Assembly (NCBI RefSeq): GCF_014250515.1
Contig: NZ_CP060202.1
Coordinates: 1-64,000 of the forward strand
Length of the DNA: 64,000 nt
Reading direction: 5' to 3'
From: Hymenobacter sediminicola
GTDB taxonomy: Bacteria; Bacteroidota; Bacteroidia; Cytophagales; Hymenobacteraceae
Below the pieces are notes generated by a model. The model made no database searches and was not told the DNA's origin. It saw nothing but the letters and a program-made list of their open reading frames with translations. Positions 54,577 to 62,329 of this stretch are shown here, one piece after another. How positions within the stretch are numbered: position 1 is the first letter of the stretch; every line of letters starts with the position of its first letter. A program made the position numbers and the translations under genes.

Positions 54577-55305
54577 TCACGCTTCGTCGTCGGGCGCGAA
54601 GTCGTCCTCGTTCCAATCAGTCATTAGCTCAGCCGCTTGGCGGTTTACCTCCGGCCAGGAGAACGGCAGCCACTGCCCGGTCAGGCAGTCGAACACCTCC
54701 GTGGCGGCCGGGCAGGGGAACAGCTTGTAGTCGAACTTGGGGTAGTTGTGGACCACGTAGCCGGGGTAATAGTAGAAGTGGCCCAGGGCGCGGGCGTGCT
54801 CCAGCTTCAGCAGCATGAGCACCTTGCCCAAACTGAACTTACGGTACTCGGGGTGGTAGAAGTTCATGATGCCGGCCAGCGTGCGGGCCCCGGTATCGAA
54901 GATGCCGGCTGCTACCAGCCGGGCCTCATCCCGGATTTCCAGCACCTCGGTGCTGAACACGTTGTGGGTTGCGCCGGCCAGCAGAAAAGCCTCCACTGTG
55001 GGCGGCGCATCGAAGGAAATGGACTGGCGGTATGCAGCATACAACTCCTCCAGCTCGGCCGTGAGCCGGAACGGCCGCCGCCGTACCGTAAACCGCTCAG
55101 TGAGGCGCAGCAGGCGGCGCTGCTCGGGGCCGTAATGCACGCGAGCCAGTTCCAGCCGTAGCCAGTGCACCGTGTACAGCTCGTTTTCGATGGGCAGGAA
55201 CCGGCAGGTAAACAGGTCCTGGTGCATGCGGTAGTAGCCCTGGCCGAGGTAATAGTCCAGCGCCGGGCCGGGTATAATGCGGATAGGATGCGGAGTAGCG
55301 GACAT
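54577..55305 (-). CDS. Arginyl-tRNA-protein transferase-like (Ate1/Bpt family)
   Basis: The 242-residue protein resembles Ate1/Bpt aminoacyl-tRNA-protein transferases, which add Arg or Leu to acidic N-termini. Support is the C-terminal GNAT-like region with 'AGIFDTGARTLAGIMNFYHP', 'FSLGKVLMLLKLEHARALG' and 'YYYPGYVV', the typical core order of the family. The N-terminal Cys-rich motif of classic Ate1/Bpt is missing, so target recognition may differ. It stands alone between the mnmG leader and the palindromic repeat. Confidence 0.7.
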   Translation of the reverse strand: MSATPHPIRIIPGPALDYYLGQGYYRMHQDLFTCRFLPIENELYTVHWLRLELARVHYGPEQRRLLRLTERFTVRRRPFRLTAELEELYAAYRQSISFDAPPTVEAFLLAGATHNVFSTEVLEIRDEARLVAAGIFDTGARTLAGIMNFYHPEYRKFSLGKVLMLLKLEHARALGHFYYYPGYVVHNYPKFDYKLFPCPAATEVFDCLTGQWLPFSWPEVNRQAAELMTDWNEDDFAPDDEA

Positions 55306-55337
55306 AGCAGAGTAGTTGGGGCATTCGGAATATAAAG

Positions 55338-55448
55338 AACGTCATGCTGAGCGAAGCTGGAGGCGCACTCGAAGCATCTTTACCGCTTCGTTGTGCAGGC
55401 ATTGATTAGCCAGCGGTAGAGATGCTTCGGCAAGCTCAGCATGACGTT
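55338..55448. repeat. Intergenic palindromic element, copy C
   Basis: The outer arms AACGTCATGCTGAGCGAAGC and GCTCAGCATGACGTT are perfectly matched apart from small bulges. The inner portion pairs GAAGCATCTTTACCGCT with AGCGGTAGAGATGCTTC. It is bounded by the Ate1-like start and the ybeY stop. It is related to copies A (26903), B (36861) and the short relict D (6857). Confidence 0.85.
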
Positions 55449-55490
55449 TTTCTATCAACCGGTAATCAATCAAATAACCAGTCAACAAAA

Positions 55491-55517
55491 AAACGCCCAC
55501 CAGATGGCGGGCGTTTC
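55491..55517 (-). terminator. Terminator after ybeY
   Basis: AAACGCCCACCA pairs with TGGCGGGCGTTT around a 3-nt loop with one mismatch. The minus-strand transcript ends in U-rich sequence. It is 22 bp past the ybeY stop. Confidence 0.75.
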
Positions 55518-55538
55518 AATCTAGTAAAGCAGCGCAGG

Positions 55539-56024
55539 TTAGAACGTGCGTAGCGAAAGGCAGTCGTCTTCCTTTTTGCGCATGGCGGTCTGGCTGAGCA
55601 GGTCCTTATCAGCGTAGCCGAGCAGGTGGAGCACACCGTGAATCATGACGCGGTGCAGTTCGTCGCGGAACGTAACGCCGTGGGTGACGGCGTTTTCGCG
55701 CACCCGGTCCACCGAAATGAAGATGTCGCCCTCGATGATGTCGGCGTCGTCGGCGTTGTCGAAGGTGATGACATCGGTGTAGGTATCGTGGTCGAGGTAC
55801 TCCACGTTTACCTTGTGCAGATACTCATCGGAGCAGAAAATGTAGGTGAGCTGCACAATTTCGTACTCGTGCACCTCAGCTACTCGCTCAATCCAAGACG
55901 TCAGCTCCTCGGCATCAGCGACTTTGAAGTCTACATCTTCCACCAGAAACTCGATGCCCGAGCCTTCGTCGCGGCCGAAATCATCGTCTTCCTGGTCGTT
56001 GTGCTCGGTAGGCAGGTCGCTCAT
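55539..56024 (-). CDS. ybeY: Endoribonuclease YbeY
   Basis: YbeY is a metal-dependent endoribonuclease needed for 16S rRNA 3'-end maturation and ribosome quality control. The 161-residue product has the 'HDTYTDVITFDN' region near 85-96 and the metal site 'HGVLHLLGYADK' near 136. The usual third His of the motif (HxxxHxxxxxH) is replaced by Lys or Asp, as in other Bacteroidota. The N-terminal ~25 residues are acidic and extra. It starts 15 bp past the anti-sigma-like ATPase gene, so both probably belong to one operon ending at the terminator. Confidence 0.9.
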   Translation of the reverse strand: MSDLPTEHNDQEDDDFGRDEGSGIEFLVEDVDFKVADAEELTSWIERVAEVHEYEIVQLTYIFCSDEYLHKVNVEYLDHDTYTDVITFDNADDADIIEGDIFISVDRVRENAVTHGVTFRDELHRVMIHGVLHLLGYADKDLLSQTAMRKKEDDCLSLRTF

Positions 56025-56039
56025 GCTGGCAAAGGCAGG

Positions 56040-56492
56040 CTAGTGAGAGGTAGTTTCAGCGCCGTTGATAGCCGATTCGGACTCAGAAGGCGCGGGCAGC
56101 AGAAACGTGAGCTGCACGTTGCGGCCATCTTTGTGGAACTCCACTTCGTCGGCAAGATGCCGGATGAGGAAAATGCCGCGGCCACCTGGGTTCTCCAGGT
56201 TTTCGGGTGCCGTAGGATCAATCAGGTTGGTATAGTCGAAGCCCGAGCCTTCGTCTTCTATCTCAAACTTCACCTTGTCCTGCTCCACGAACAACGACAA
56301 ATAGACGTTTTTGTCTTTATCGAACTTGTTGCCGTGGCGGATAGCGTTGTTGACGGCCTCGGTGACGGCCACCATAATGTTGCCGTAGATGTCGTCCTCG
56401 ATGTGGAAAGTGTCTTTCGAATTATCGATAAAACTTTCAACCACACGAATATTCTCAACAAGAGAAGGAATCTGAATTTTAACCTGCTTCAT
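56040..56492 (-). CDS. RsbW-like ATP-binding (HATPase_c) regulator
   Basis: A 150-residue stand-alone GHKL ATPase of the anti-sigma-factor (RsbW/SpoIIAB) class, with 'AVTEAVNNAIRHGNKFD' as the N box near 41 and 'IEDEGSGFDY' and 'GGRGIFLIRHLADEV' as the G1 and G2 boxes. Partner-switching kinases of this class regulate sigma factors, but cognate SpoIIAA-like or sigma genes are not adjacent (the STAS-like 39643 gene is 16 kb away). The chosen ATG at 56492 gives the normal family length. Confidence 0.88.
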   Translation of the reverse strand: MKQVKIQIPSLVENIRVVESFIDNSKDTFHIEDDIYGNIMVAVTEAVNNAIRHGNKFDKDKNVYLSLFVEQDKVKFEIEDEGSGFDYTNLIDPTAPENLENPGGRGIFLIRHLADEVEFHKDGRNVQLTFLLPAPSESESAINGAETTSH

Positions 56493-56535
56493 TAGGTAGT
56501 GGTGAGGGGCGGCGGGGCGCAAACTTAGCGAGTCG

Positions 56536-59500
56536 CTATTTCATTTTCTGAAAATATTCACTTACCTCCCGCTGATAGTAGGGCGTGAGGGCTGGCGGCA
56601 CGGTACGGAGCAGCTCAGTCTGGCGGTCTTTCTGACGTTTGTATTGGTCAAAGGCAGGCGGAAAAACAGGTGGGCGATTTTGAGCCGACTGTGCCTCACG
56701 TTTATCGTCCTGGTCCCGTTCCCGGGCCGATTTCTCGGCTTCGAGCAGGCGGGTCAGGATTTGGCGCTGGCGCATGATAGTCTGCTCCGTCAGCCGCTTG
56801 TTTACGAGGTCGGTTTCGGTTTGTTCCATTAATTTTTTCAGTTCGCCGGAGCCGCCACCGCCCATTTCACCTTTGCCATCTTTCTGGCCGGCTTTGGTGC
56901 CTTTCTGCTGTTTTTCCAACTCCTGCAGGGCCTGCCGCAACATTTGCTGCTGGGCGGCCAGCTTCGCCAGATCCTCGGAGAGGCCGCGGCCCTGCTTGCC
57001 GCTCTGTTGCAATTGCTGAATCTGCTGGTTGAGCTGCTGCTGCATTTTGCCGAGTTGACCTTCGCCGGGGGCGCTGCTTTTTTTCTTTTTCTTGCCAGGC
57101 TTGCCGCCACCCTGCTGTTGCTGCTGGCTCTGGCTTTCGCGCTGCTCCTGCTGCATCTGTTGCAGCGTCGAGTTCAGCATCAGGGCCAAGTTGTTCATGC
57201 TGGTCATGGCCTGCTGCTGGCTGGCGGTGGCGCGGCTCACGTCGCGCTGCCGGATGTGGTCGAGGCTTTCGTCCATGCGGCCGTTCATCTCGCCTACTTC
57301 CCGCGTCACAAAGCTCTGCAGTTGAAATACGCGCTTGGCTAGGGCATATAGGGAGTCCTGCACCACGCGGGCATCGTCCTTGAGCTTGCGCTGGGTTTGG
57401 CCGAGCTGCACGAAGCGCGGGTCAGACTGGTCGACGCGGCGGAAGTCCTTAGCCAGCCCTTCCTGATCGAAGCTGAGTTTGAGCAGATTTTCGAGGATGT
57501 CGCGCAGGTCGTCAATGTTTTCCTGCTGCTGGTCCTGTTCCTCGTCGCTCATCTGCTGCTTCATCTTCTGAGCCATCTGTTTCATGCTCTGAGAAGCTTT
57601 TTGCTGGCTCTGGCTGGCTTTCTGGTTCTGGTTTTTGCCTAGCTGCTGCTCACTGTCCTGCATCTGCTCGTCCACCTGCTGCTGCTCAGGCTTCATTTCG
57701 TCGGCGCCATTCTCGTTGCCGAGCTGGTCATCCATCTTCTTCAGGTCCTGCAGGTCTTTCTTCAGCTCCTCGAATTGCTGCTGCTTCTCCTGCTGCTGTT
57801 GTTTGAGCTGGTCCTGTTTCTGCTGCTGGCTCTGCTTGCTGTCTTTGTTTTCGGGGTTGTCCTTGTCGTTTTTCTGGGTTTCCTCCGCTAGTTTCTCCTG
57901 CTCTTTCGCCAGTTGCTCCAGTTTCTCCAGAGCAGCTTCCTGCTTCTGCTCAAACTGCAGCTGCTTGAACATTTCGAGGGCGCGCTCTAGCTCTTTTTGG
58001 AGGGTGTTTTCTTTGTTTTCGAGCTGCTGCAAGAGTTTTTGCATCTCGGGCTGGTTCATGTCCTTCTGCTGTTCCAGCAGCTTCTGCAGCTCGTCGTAGA
58101 GTTTCTTGGTCTCAGGGTCGAGCAGGCTTTCCATCATCTTCTGCAACTCCTTCGCCTTTTCGGCCAGCTCCTGGCTTTTGGGGTCCAGCTCGTCCTGCTT
58201 CTGGGTCAGCTCGTCGAACATCTTTTTCATGTCGGCCATCTGCTGGTCCATCTGCTGCTTCTGCTCCAGCATGTCCTGCAGCTGTTTGCGGTCCTGGAAA
58301 TTCAGCTCGCGCTTGGTCTTGAGCTTGTCCTGGCTTTTGGCCAGTTCACGCTCCAGCTTCTTGCTCTGCTCCGCCGATTTGCTCAACTGACTCTGCACCG
58401 ACTCCGACTGCGAGTTCAGCTGCTCGCGTAATTCGGTGCGGCTGGGCAGGCGGAACTCCGCGGCCCGCGTGCGGGTAGCTTTCGGACCGTGTACGCCGTC
58501 GTTGTCCCACACCTGCACGAAATATTCGAGCCGGTCGCCGGGCTGCATTTTCAAGGAGCGCAAATCCCACTGGTAGGCATACGACTGCACCGGCCCAGCG
58601 CCTAGCGGCAGCGCCCGCGCCTGAAATGCGGCGTTGGGCCGGGCTTTACTGGTCACGCGGTAGTGCAGCTGCAAGCGCGAAAGGCCATAGTCGTCGCGCA
58701 GGTTGCCGCCCAGCGCGAGGTAGCGCAGTGAAGTGGTATCGGGGAAAGATTCTAGGCTGATTTCCGGGCCTTGGTCGGGAATGGCTGTGAGCTGGTACTC
58801 GATTGGGTCGCGGTTGAGACTGGCCGGATTCTGCAGTCGCACGGCGTAGCTCTGGGTGCGGCTCACTACCCGCGAAGCCGTAAACTGCTCGTCTTCGGAG
58901 GTGGCCGTCAGGGTTTCGTCGGGGCTTTTGAAGAGGAGCTGCAACTGCTCGGTGGCCTGCGTGGCGAAGCGCCAGCGCACGGTGCTGCCCTCCGGTACGG
59001 TGAGGTTGCCGGTGTTGCGGATAGTTTCGCGGGGCTTGCCGAGGTAGGCCGGATACGTCACGTCCACCTGAAAGTCGCGCAGGTTAGGGCGTTGGCGCAG
59101 GCGCAGGTCGTAGTCGGCGGACGTCACGTTGGCCGCGGCCAGCTGGAACTCCACGTCCTTCTGCAGCTGCTGAAACTGGTAGCTGAAGTGGCCGGGCCGG
59201 TCCTGCACGAGGTGCCGCTCCTGGCCGCCGTACTGAATGGTCACATCGTTGGGCAAGGCCTCCCCTTCTACCGTCACCTGCAGCTTAAAATCTTCGCCCT
59301 GAAACGCAGTAAGATCTTTGTTTTCAACAATAAACCGGAACGGGGCGGGCGGCGCGTACTTCTGGCGGTAGTTGAGGATGCGGGCCGTGCCCTGCACGAA
59401 AAACGCCGGATAAATCAGCAGCACGGCCATGATAACGGCCGCCGGCACAGCCACATATTTCCACAGCGGCCGGGTTTGCTGCCGGATGTTAATGCCGTTT

Positions 59501-59952
59501 TCGAATTGCACGCCCGCCAGCTGGCCGGCACGCTGCTCCAGGCTGGCCGCAATCAGGGCGTTGCCCTGGGCTTTGTCTTGGAGTTGCAGCGCGTTCAGCA
59601 ACTTGTCCTGCACATCCGGAAACAGCTCCCCGATGCGCTGGGCCGCCTGCTCGTCGCTCAGCAGCCGGCGCAGGTTGGTGAGGGCGGCCAGCGGCTGCCA
59701 GATCCAGCGCATGAAGGCATAGGCAGCCAAGCCCAGGAACCCGAATAACAGCCCGCCCCGCACCCAAGTGGGCAGGTACAGGAAGTATTCGAGCAGGTTG
59801 AGCACCAGGAACAGACTCAGCAGCAGCGCCCCGGCTACCAGTGCGCCACGTACCAGCAACGACAGGTAAAATTTGCGCTTGAAGGCCTCCAGGCGGGCCA
59901 GCACTTCGCGCAAAGCAGAAGATGTAGAAGACGTTTCTTGCGACACAGGCAT
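56536..59952 (-). CDS. DUF4175 family membrane protein with Gln-rich coiled coil
   Basis: The 1138-residue protein starts with two or three hydrophobic helices (~25-90, and one near 165), matching the DUF4175 N-terminus. Beta-rich segments follow at ~200-500. From ~540 to ~870 lies a very long, Lys/Glu/Gln-rich coiled coil ('QQKQDQLKQQQQEKQQQ'-type), and the last ~220 residues are helical and Gln-rich. Such proteins are Bacteroidota-specific and have no known function; a filamentous envelope or cell-shape role is possible. A TATCTTTC promoter-like box lies 27 bp before the ATG at 59952. Confidence 0.85.
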   Translation of the reverse strand: MPVSQETSSTSSALREVLARLEAFKRKFYLSLLVRGALVAGALLLSLFLVLNLLEYFLYLPTWVRGGLLFGFLGLAAYAFMRWIWQPLAALTNLRRLLSDEQAAQRIGELFPDVQDKLLNALQLQDKAQGNALIAASLEQRAGQLAGVQFENGINIRQQTRPLWKYVAVPAAVIMAVLLIYPAFFVQGTARILNYRQKYAPPAPFRFIVENKDLTAFQGEDFKLQVTVEGEALPNDVTIQYGGQERHLVQDRPGHFSYQFQQLQKDVEFQLAAANVTSADYDLRLRQRPNLRDFQVDVTYPAYLGKPRETIRNTGNLTVPEGSTVRWRFATQATEQLQLLFKSPDETLTATSEDEQFTASRVVSRTQSYAVRLQNPASLNRDPIEYQLTAIPDQGPEISLESFPDTTSLRYLALGGNLRDDYGLSRLQLHYRVTSKARPNAAFQARALPLGAGPVQSYAYQWDLRSLKMQPGDRLEYFVQVWDNDGVHGPKATRTRAAEFRLPSRTELREQLNSQSESVQSQLSKSAEQSKKLERELAKSQDKLKTKRELNFQDRKQLQDMLEQKQQMDQQMADMKKMFDELTQKQDELDPKSQELAEKAKELQKMMESLLDPETKKLYDELQKLLEQQKDMNQPEMQKLLQQLENKENTLQKELERALEMFKQLQFEQKQEAALEKLEQLAKEQEKLAEETQKNDKDNPENKDSKQSQQQKQDQLKQQQQEKQQQFEELKKDLQDLKKMDDQLGNENGADEMKPEQQQVDEQMQDSEQQLGKNQNQKASQSQQKASQSMKQMAQKMKQQMSDEEQDQQQENIDDLRDILENLLKLSFDQEGLAKDFRRVDQSDPRFVQLGQTQRKLKDDARVVQDSLYALAKRVFQLQSFVTREVGEMNGRMDESLDHIRQRDVSRATASQQQAMTSMNNLALMLNSTLQQMQQEQRESQSQQQQQGGGKPGKKKKKSSAPGEGQLGKMQQQLNQQIQQLQQSGKQGRGLSEDLAKLAAQQQMLRQALQELEKQQKGTKAGQKDGKGEMGGGGSGELKKLMEQTETDLVNKRLTEQTIMRQRQILTRLLEAEKSARERDQDDKREAQSAQNRPPVFPPAFDQYKRQKDRQTELLRTVPPALTPYYQREVSEYFQKMK

Positions 59953-60141
59953 ATCCAACGGCCATAGTGGCCTCCGGGGAAAGATACGGATTAAGCGGTG
60001 CGGGCTGCACGCCCGCCGCCGATAGAACCGGCGCAGTTGCTGGGCGGTTCCGAACGAAATAACCAAGTGGTGCAAAAACCGTGCGGCAGCTAAGCTCCTA
60101 GGCGTTCAGGCGGTTTGCTCCAACTTCACTAAGCCAGAAAA

Positions 60142-60375
60142 TTAGCCTAGGTAGAAGGGCAGCAAAAAGCCCTGGCTGATAGACCAGGGCTTCTTCGTGA
60201 TTCTTGTTTTGGATACTGGCTGTTCCTGACTGCTACTGTAAAGCAGGTAGAGCAACAGCAGCATCAGAGCAATATAGCCCGTGGTTTGGAGCAGGCGCCG
60301 GGTATGACCTGACGGAAGGGGACTCTCCTCGGTAAGGGTGTTCCAGTCGTTTGATGGAGGAGTAATCAGGGTCAT
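60142..60375 (-). CDS. Small single-pass membrane protein (terminator inside ORF)
   Basis: A 77-residue ORF encodes a polar N-terminus, one hydrophobic helix (~32-48, 'YIALMLLLLYLLY') and a basic tail. A strong terminator hairpin at 60164-60195 sits inside the last ~18 codons, ahead of the stop. Either the tail has evolved to encode the hairpin, or the ORF is not translated as drawn. The membrane helix looks genuine. Confidence 0.4.
   Translation of the reverse strand: MTLITPPSNDWNTLTEESPLPSGHTRRLLQTTGYIALMLLLLYLLYSSSQEQPVSKTRITKKPWSISQGFLLPFYLG
60164..60195 (-). terminator. Terminator overlapping the small membrane gene
   Basis: AAAAAGCCCTGG pairs with CCAGGGCTTCTT around an 8-nt loop, and the minus-strand transcript ends in U's. 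Confidence 0.7.
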
Positions 60376-60507
60376 ATAAAGGAATTGAGGCCACAAAGGC
60401 ACGCGTAAACCGTTTCGTATCCGCCATAAGTTCCCTCAGGCAGAAATAGGCTAAAAACCGACTAGCCCCTGACGACGCCTTTGGCCGTTTCCAGGCCTAA
60501 GCCATTC

Positions 60508-62172
60508 TTACTCCACTAATAGTCGTTGGCTTGTGCCCGCGCTTCTAACTAAATAGAGGCCGGCCGGTAGCGTAAGCGGCAATGGACCTTGGCTGGGCTG
60601 CGTATGCGTTGACAAGTGTTGCCCCAGCGCCGTGAATACCTCTACCTGTTGGCCGGGCTCCGGGCCCAGTAGCCGGACGGTGCCGGTAGAGGGGTTGGGC
60701 CACAGTGTAAAGGAGGGCTTCGGGGAAGCAGAGTTAGAGGAAAGCGGGCTGGCAGTCAAACGGGCCAGAAACCCTGTTGGCAGCGACCCAGCGTTGTTGA
60801 TGAGGCGCAACGAGCCAAAATCGGCCGGGGCATCGGCAAAATTACCGGTCAGATACAGCGAATTGCTGGGGCCACTGGCCAGGTGCTGTACCTGGTCGGA
60901 GCCGGTGCCGCCGGCTACTACTGCTCCTTGCCATGTTCCAGTAGTCGCACTTAGTCGGCCCACCAGCGCATCGAAACTACCCGCCGAGGTTAGGCTGCTG
61001 CTACCCAGCGTGAGAGTGGCGCTATTGAAAGAAGCGCCTACGTACACGCTGCCCATACCGTCGAGGGCTATGCCATGTCCTATTTCGGTGCCGCCGCCGC
61101 CACCCGCCGTAGCCCAAACAAAAGCTCCTGTGTTGTCGAGCCGGGCTACTACCATATCTGCATTCGTGGAGCCGGTGCTAATTAAGCGCGCCGAGCCAAA
61201 GGTGGCAGTACCGAAGAACTGACCTGCCACGAAGGAGTTGCCAGCGGCATCTACTGTGAGGTCGTAGCCGTTAACCCTGCCTGTACTGCCGCTGCCAGTG
61301 GCCCATTGCCAGGTACCGGCCGTGCTAAGCCGAGCCACCAGCAGCCCCGAGTTCGAGCTGGTGCGCACCAGGCCCACGGAGCCGAATACGGCGTTCAGGC
61401 TGTTGGTTGAGCCCGTGACATAGGCATTGCCGCTGCCATCCAGTACGATGCTTTCAGCGAAGTCGGCCCCACTGCCGCCACCACTCACGGCCCACTGCCA
61501 GCTACCGGCGTCGTTCAGCTTGGCCACAAATATTTCTGCCGAGCCAGTAGGGCCAGTATTGGTAAGGGCTGTGCTGCCGAAGGTAGCGGAGGCCGAGCTG
61601 TATGTCCCGGTGATATAGGCGTTGCCGGTTCCGTCCACGGCCAGGCTTTGAGCGTACTCTTCGCCGCCACTGCCGCCCCCGCCCTGCACTGCCCATAGCC
61701 AAGTGCCGCTGGGGCTGAGCTTGGCTACATATATATCAAATAGGCCGCCGTTGGAGGCCCGTAGTGTAGTAGAACCGAAGGTAGCGGTGGGCCCGGCAAA
61801 AATACCCGTGATATACACGTTGCCGGCCGCATCTACCCCAATGCCCCGTCCATAGTCGGTGGTGGAGCCGCCCCCGTTCAGGGCCCATACCACGTTGCCG
61901 GCCGCATCCAACTTGGCCACAAAAGCATCGGAGCCGCCGTTGCTGTAGAGCGTGGTGGTGCCCAGGCGTAGCGTGCTCCCGAATGTGCCCACAATGTAGG
62001 TGTTGCCCTGCGCGTCCACCACGGTTTGGTCTACGTCTGAGCCGCCCTGGCTACCCAGGTTACTGAAGGCCATGGCCCGGTCGAAGGCGGGTGCCTGAGC
62101 CGCCGCGCTGTAGAAAGCTAGGCTGCCCACTGCGGCAAGCATAAATCGGCGAAAACGGTAGAAAAGGAGCAT
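60508..62172 (-). CDS. T9SS type A secreted protein with SBBP-like repeats
   Basis: The 554-residue secreted protein has a signal peptide (cleavage near 'SAAAQAP', residue ~26) and eight or so SBBP/beta-propeller-type repeats of ~45 residues ('GNTYIVGTF', 'GNVYITGIF', 'GNAYITGTY' each followed by 'ATFGS' type strands). The C-terminal ~80 residues ('FTLWPNPSTGTVRLLG' to 'AGLYLVR') match the type A sorting domain of type IX secretion. The ATG at 62172 follows a TACCTTTG box at 62208-62215. A longer ORF to 62262 would run through it. Confidence 0.9.
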   Translation of the reverse strand: MLLFYRFRRFMLAAVGSLAFYSAAAQAPAFDRAMAFSNLGSQGGSDVDQTVVDAQGNTYIVGTFGSTLRLGTTTLYSNGGSDAFVAKLDAAGNVVWALNGGGSTTDYGRGIGVDAAGNVYITGIFAGPTATFGSTTLRASNGGLFDIYVAKLSPSGTWLWAVQGGGGSGGEEYAQSLAVDGTGNAYITGTYSSASATFGSTALTNTGPTGSAEIFVAKLNDAGSWQWAVSGGGSGADFAESIVLDGSGNAYVTGSTNSLNAVFGSVGLVRTSSNSGLLVARLSTAGTWQWATGSGSTGRVNGYDLTVDAAGNSFVAGQFFGTATFGSARLISTGSTNADMVVARLDNTGAFVWATAGGGGGTEIGHGIALDGMGSVYVGASFNSATLTLGSSSLTSAGSFDALVGRLSATTGTWQGAVVAGGTGSDQVQHLASGPSNSLYLTGNFADAPADFGSLRLINNAGSLPTGFLARLTASPLSSNSASPKPSFTLWPNPSTGTVRLLGPEPGQQVEVFTALGQHLSTHTQPSQGPLPLTLPAGLYLVRSAGTSQRLLVE

Positions 62173-62207
62173 CGGCAGAATAGAAAACGAGTAGGACTGA
62201 AGACAAA

Positions 62208-62215
62208 CAAAGGTA
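62208..62215 (-). promoter_or_regulatory. Bacteroidota -7 box (TACCTTTG) for the SBBP-repeat T9SS gene
   Basis: A perfect TAnnTTTG on the minus strand, 36 bp upstream of the ATG at 62172. Confidence 0.6.
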
Positions 62216-62264
62216 GCCGGCGCACCGGTTGGTTGCCGCCCTTCGTCCGGACTTTTTAGCACCC

Positions 62265-62300
62265 AAAAAAGCCCGGCCTGAAAACCAGGCCGGGCTTTTT
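62265..62300 (-). terminator. Terminator after the M16 peptidase gene
   Basis: A perfect 15-bp stem (core AAAAAGCCCGGCCTG) with a 5-nt loop and a U run on the minus strand, ~30 bp past the M16 stop. Confidence 0.92.
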
Positions 62301-62329
62301 ACCCAGTTTTATGCAAGAAAGCGCAACGG

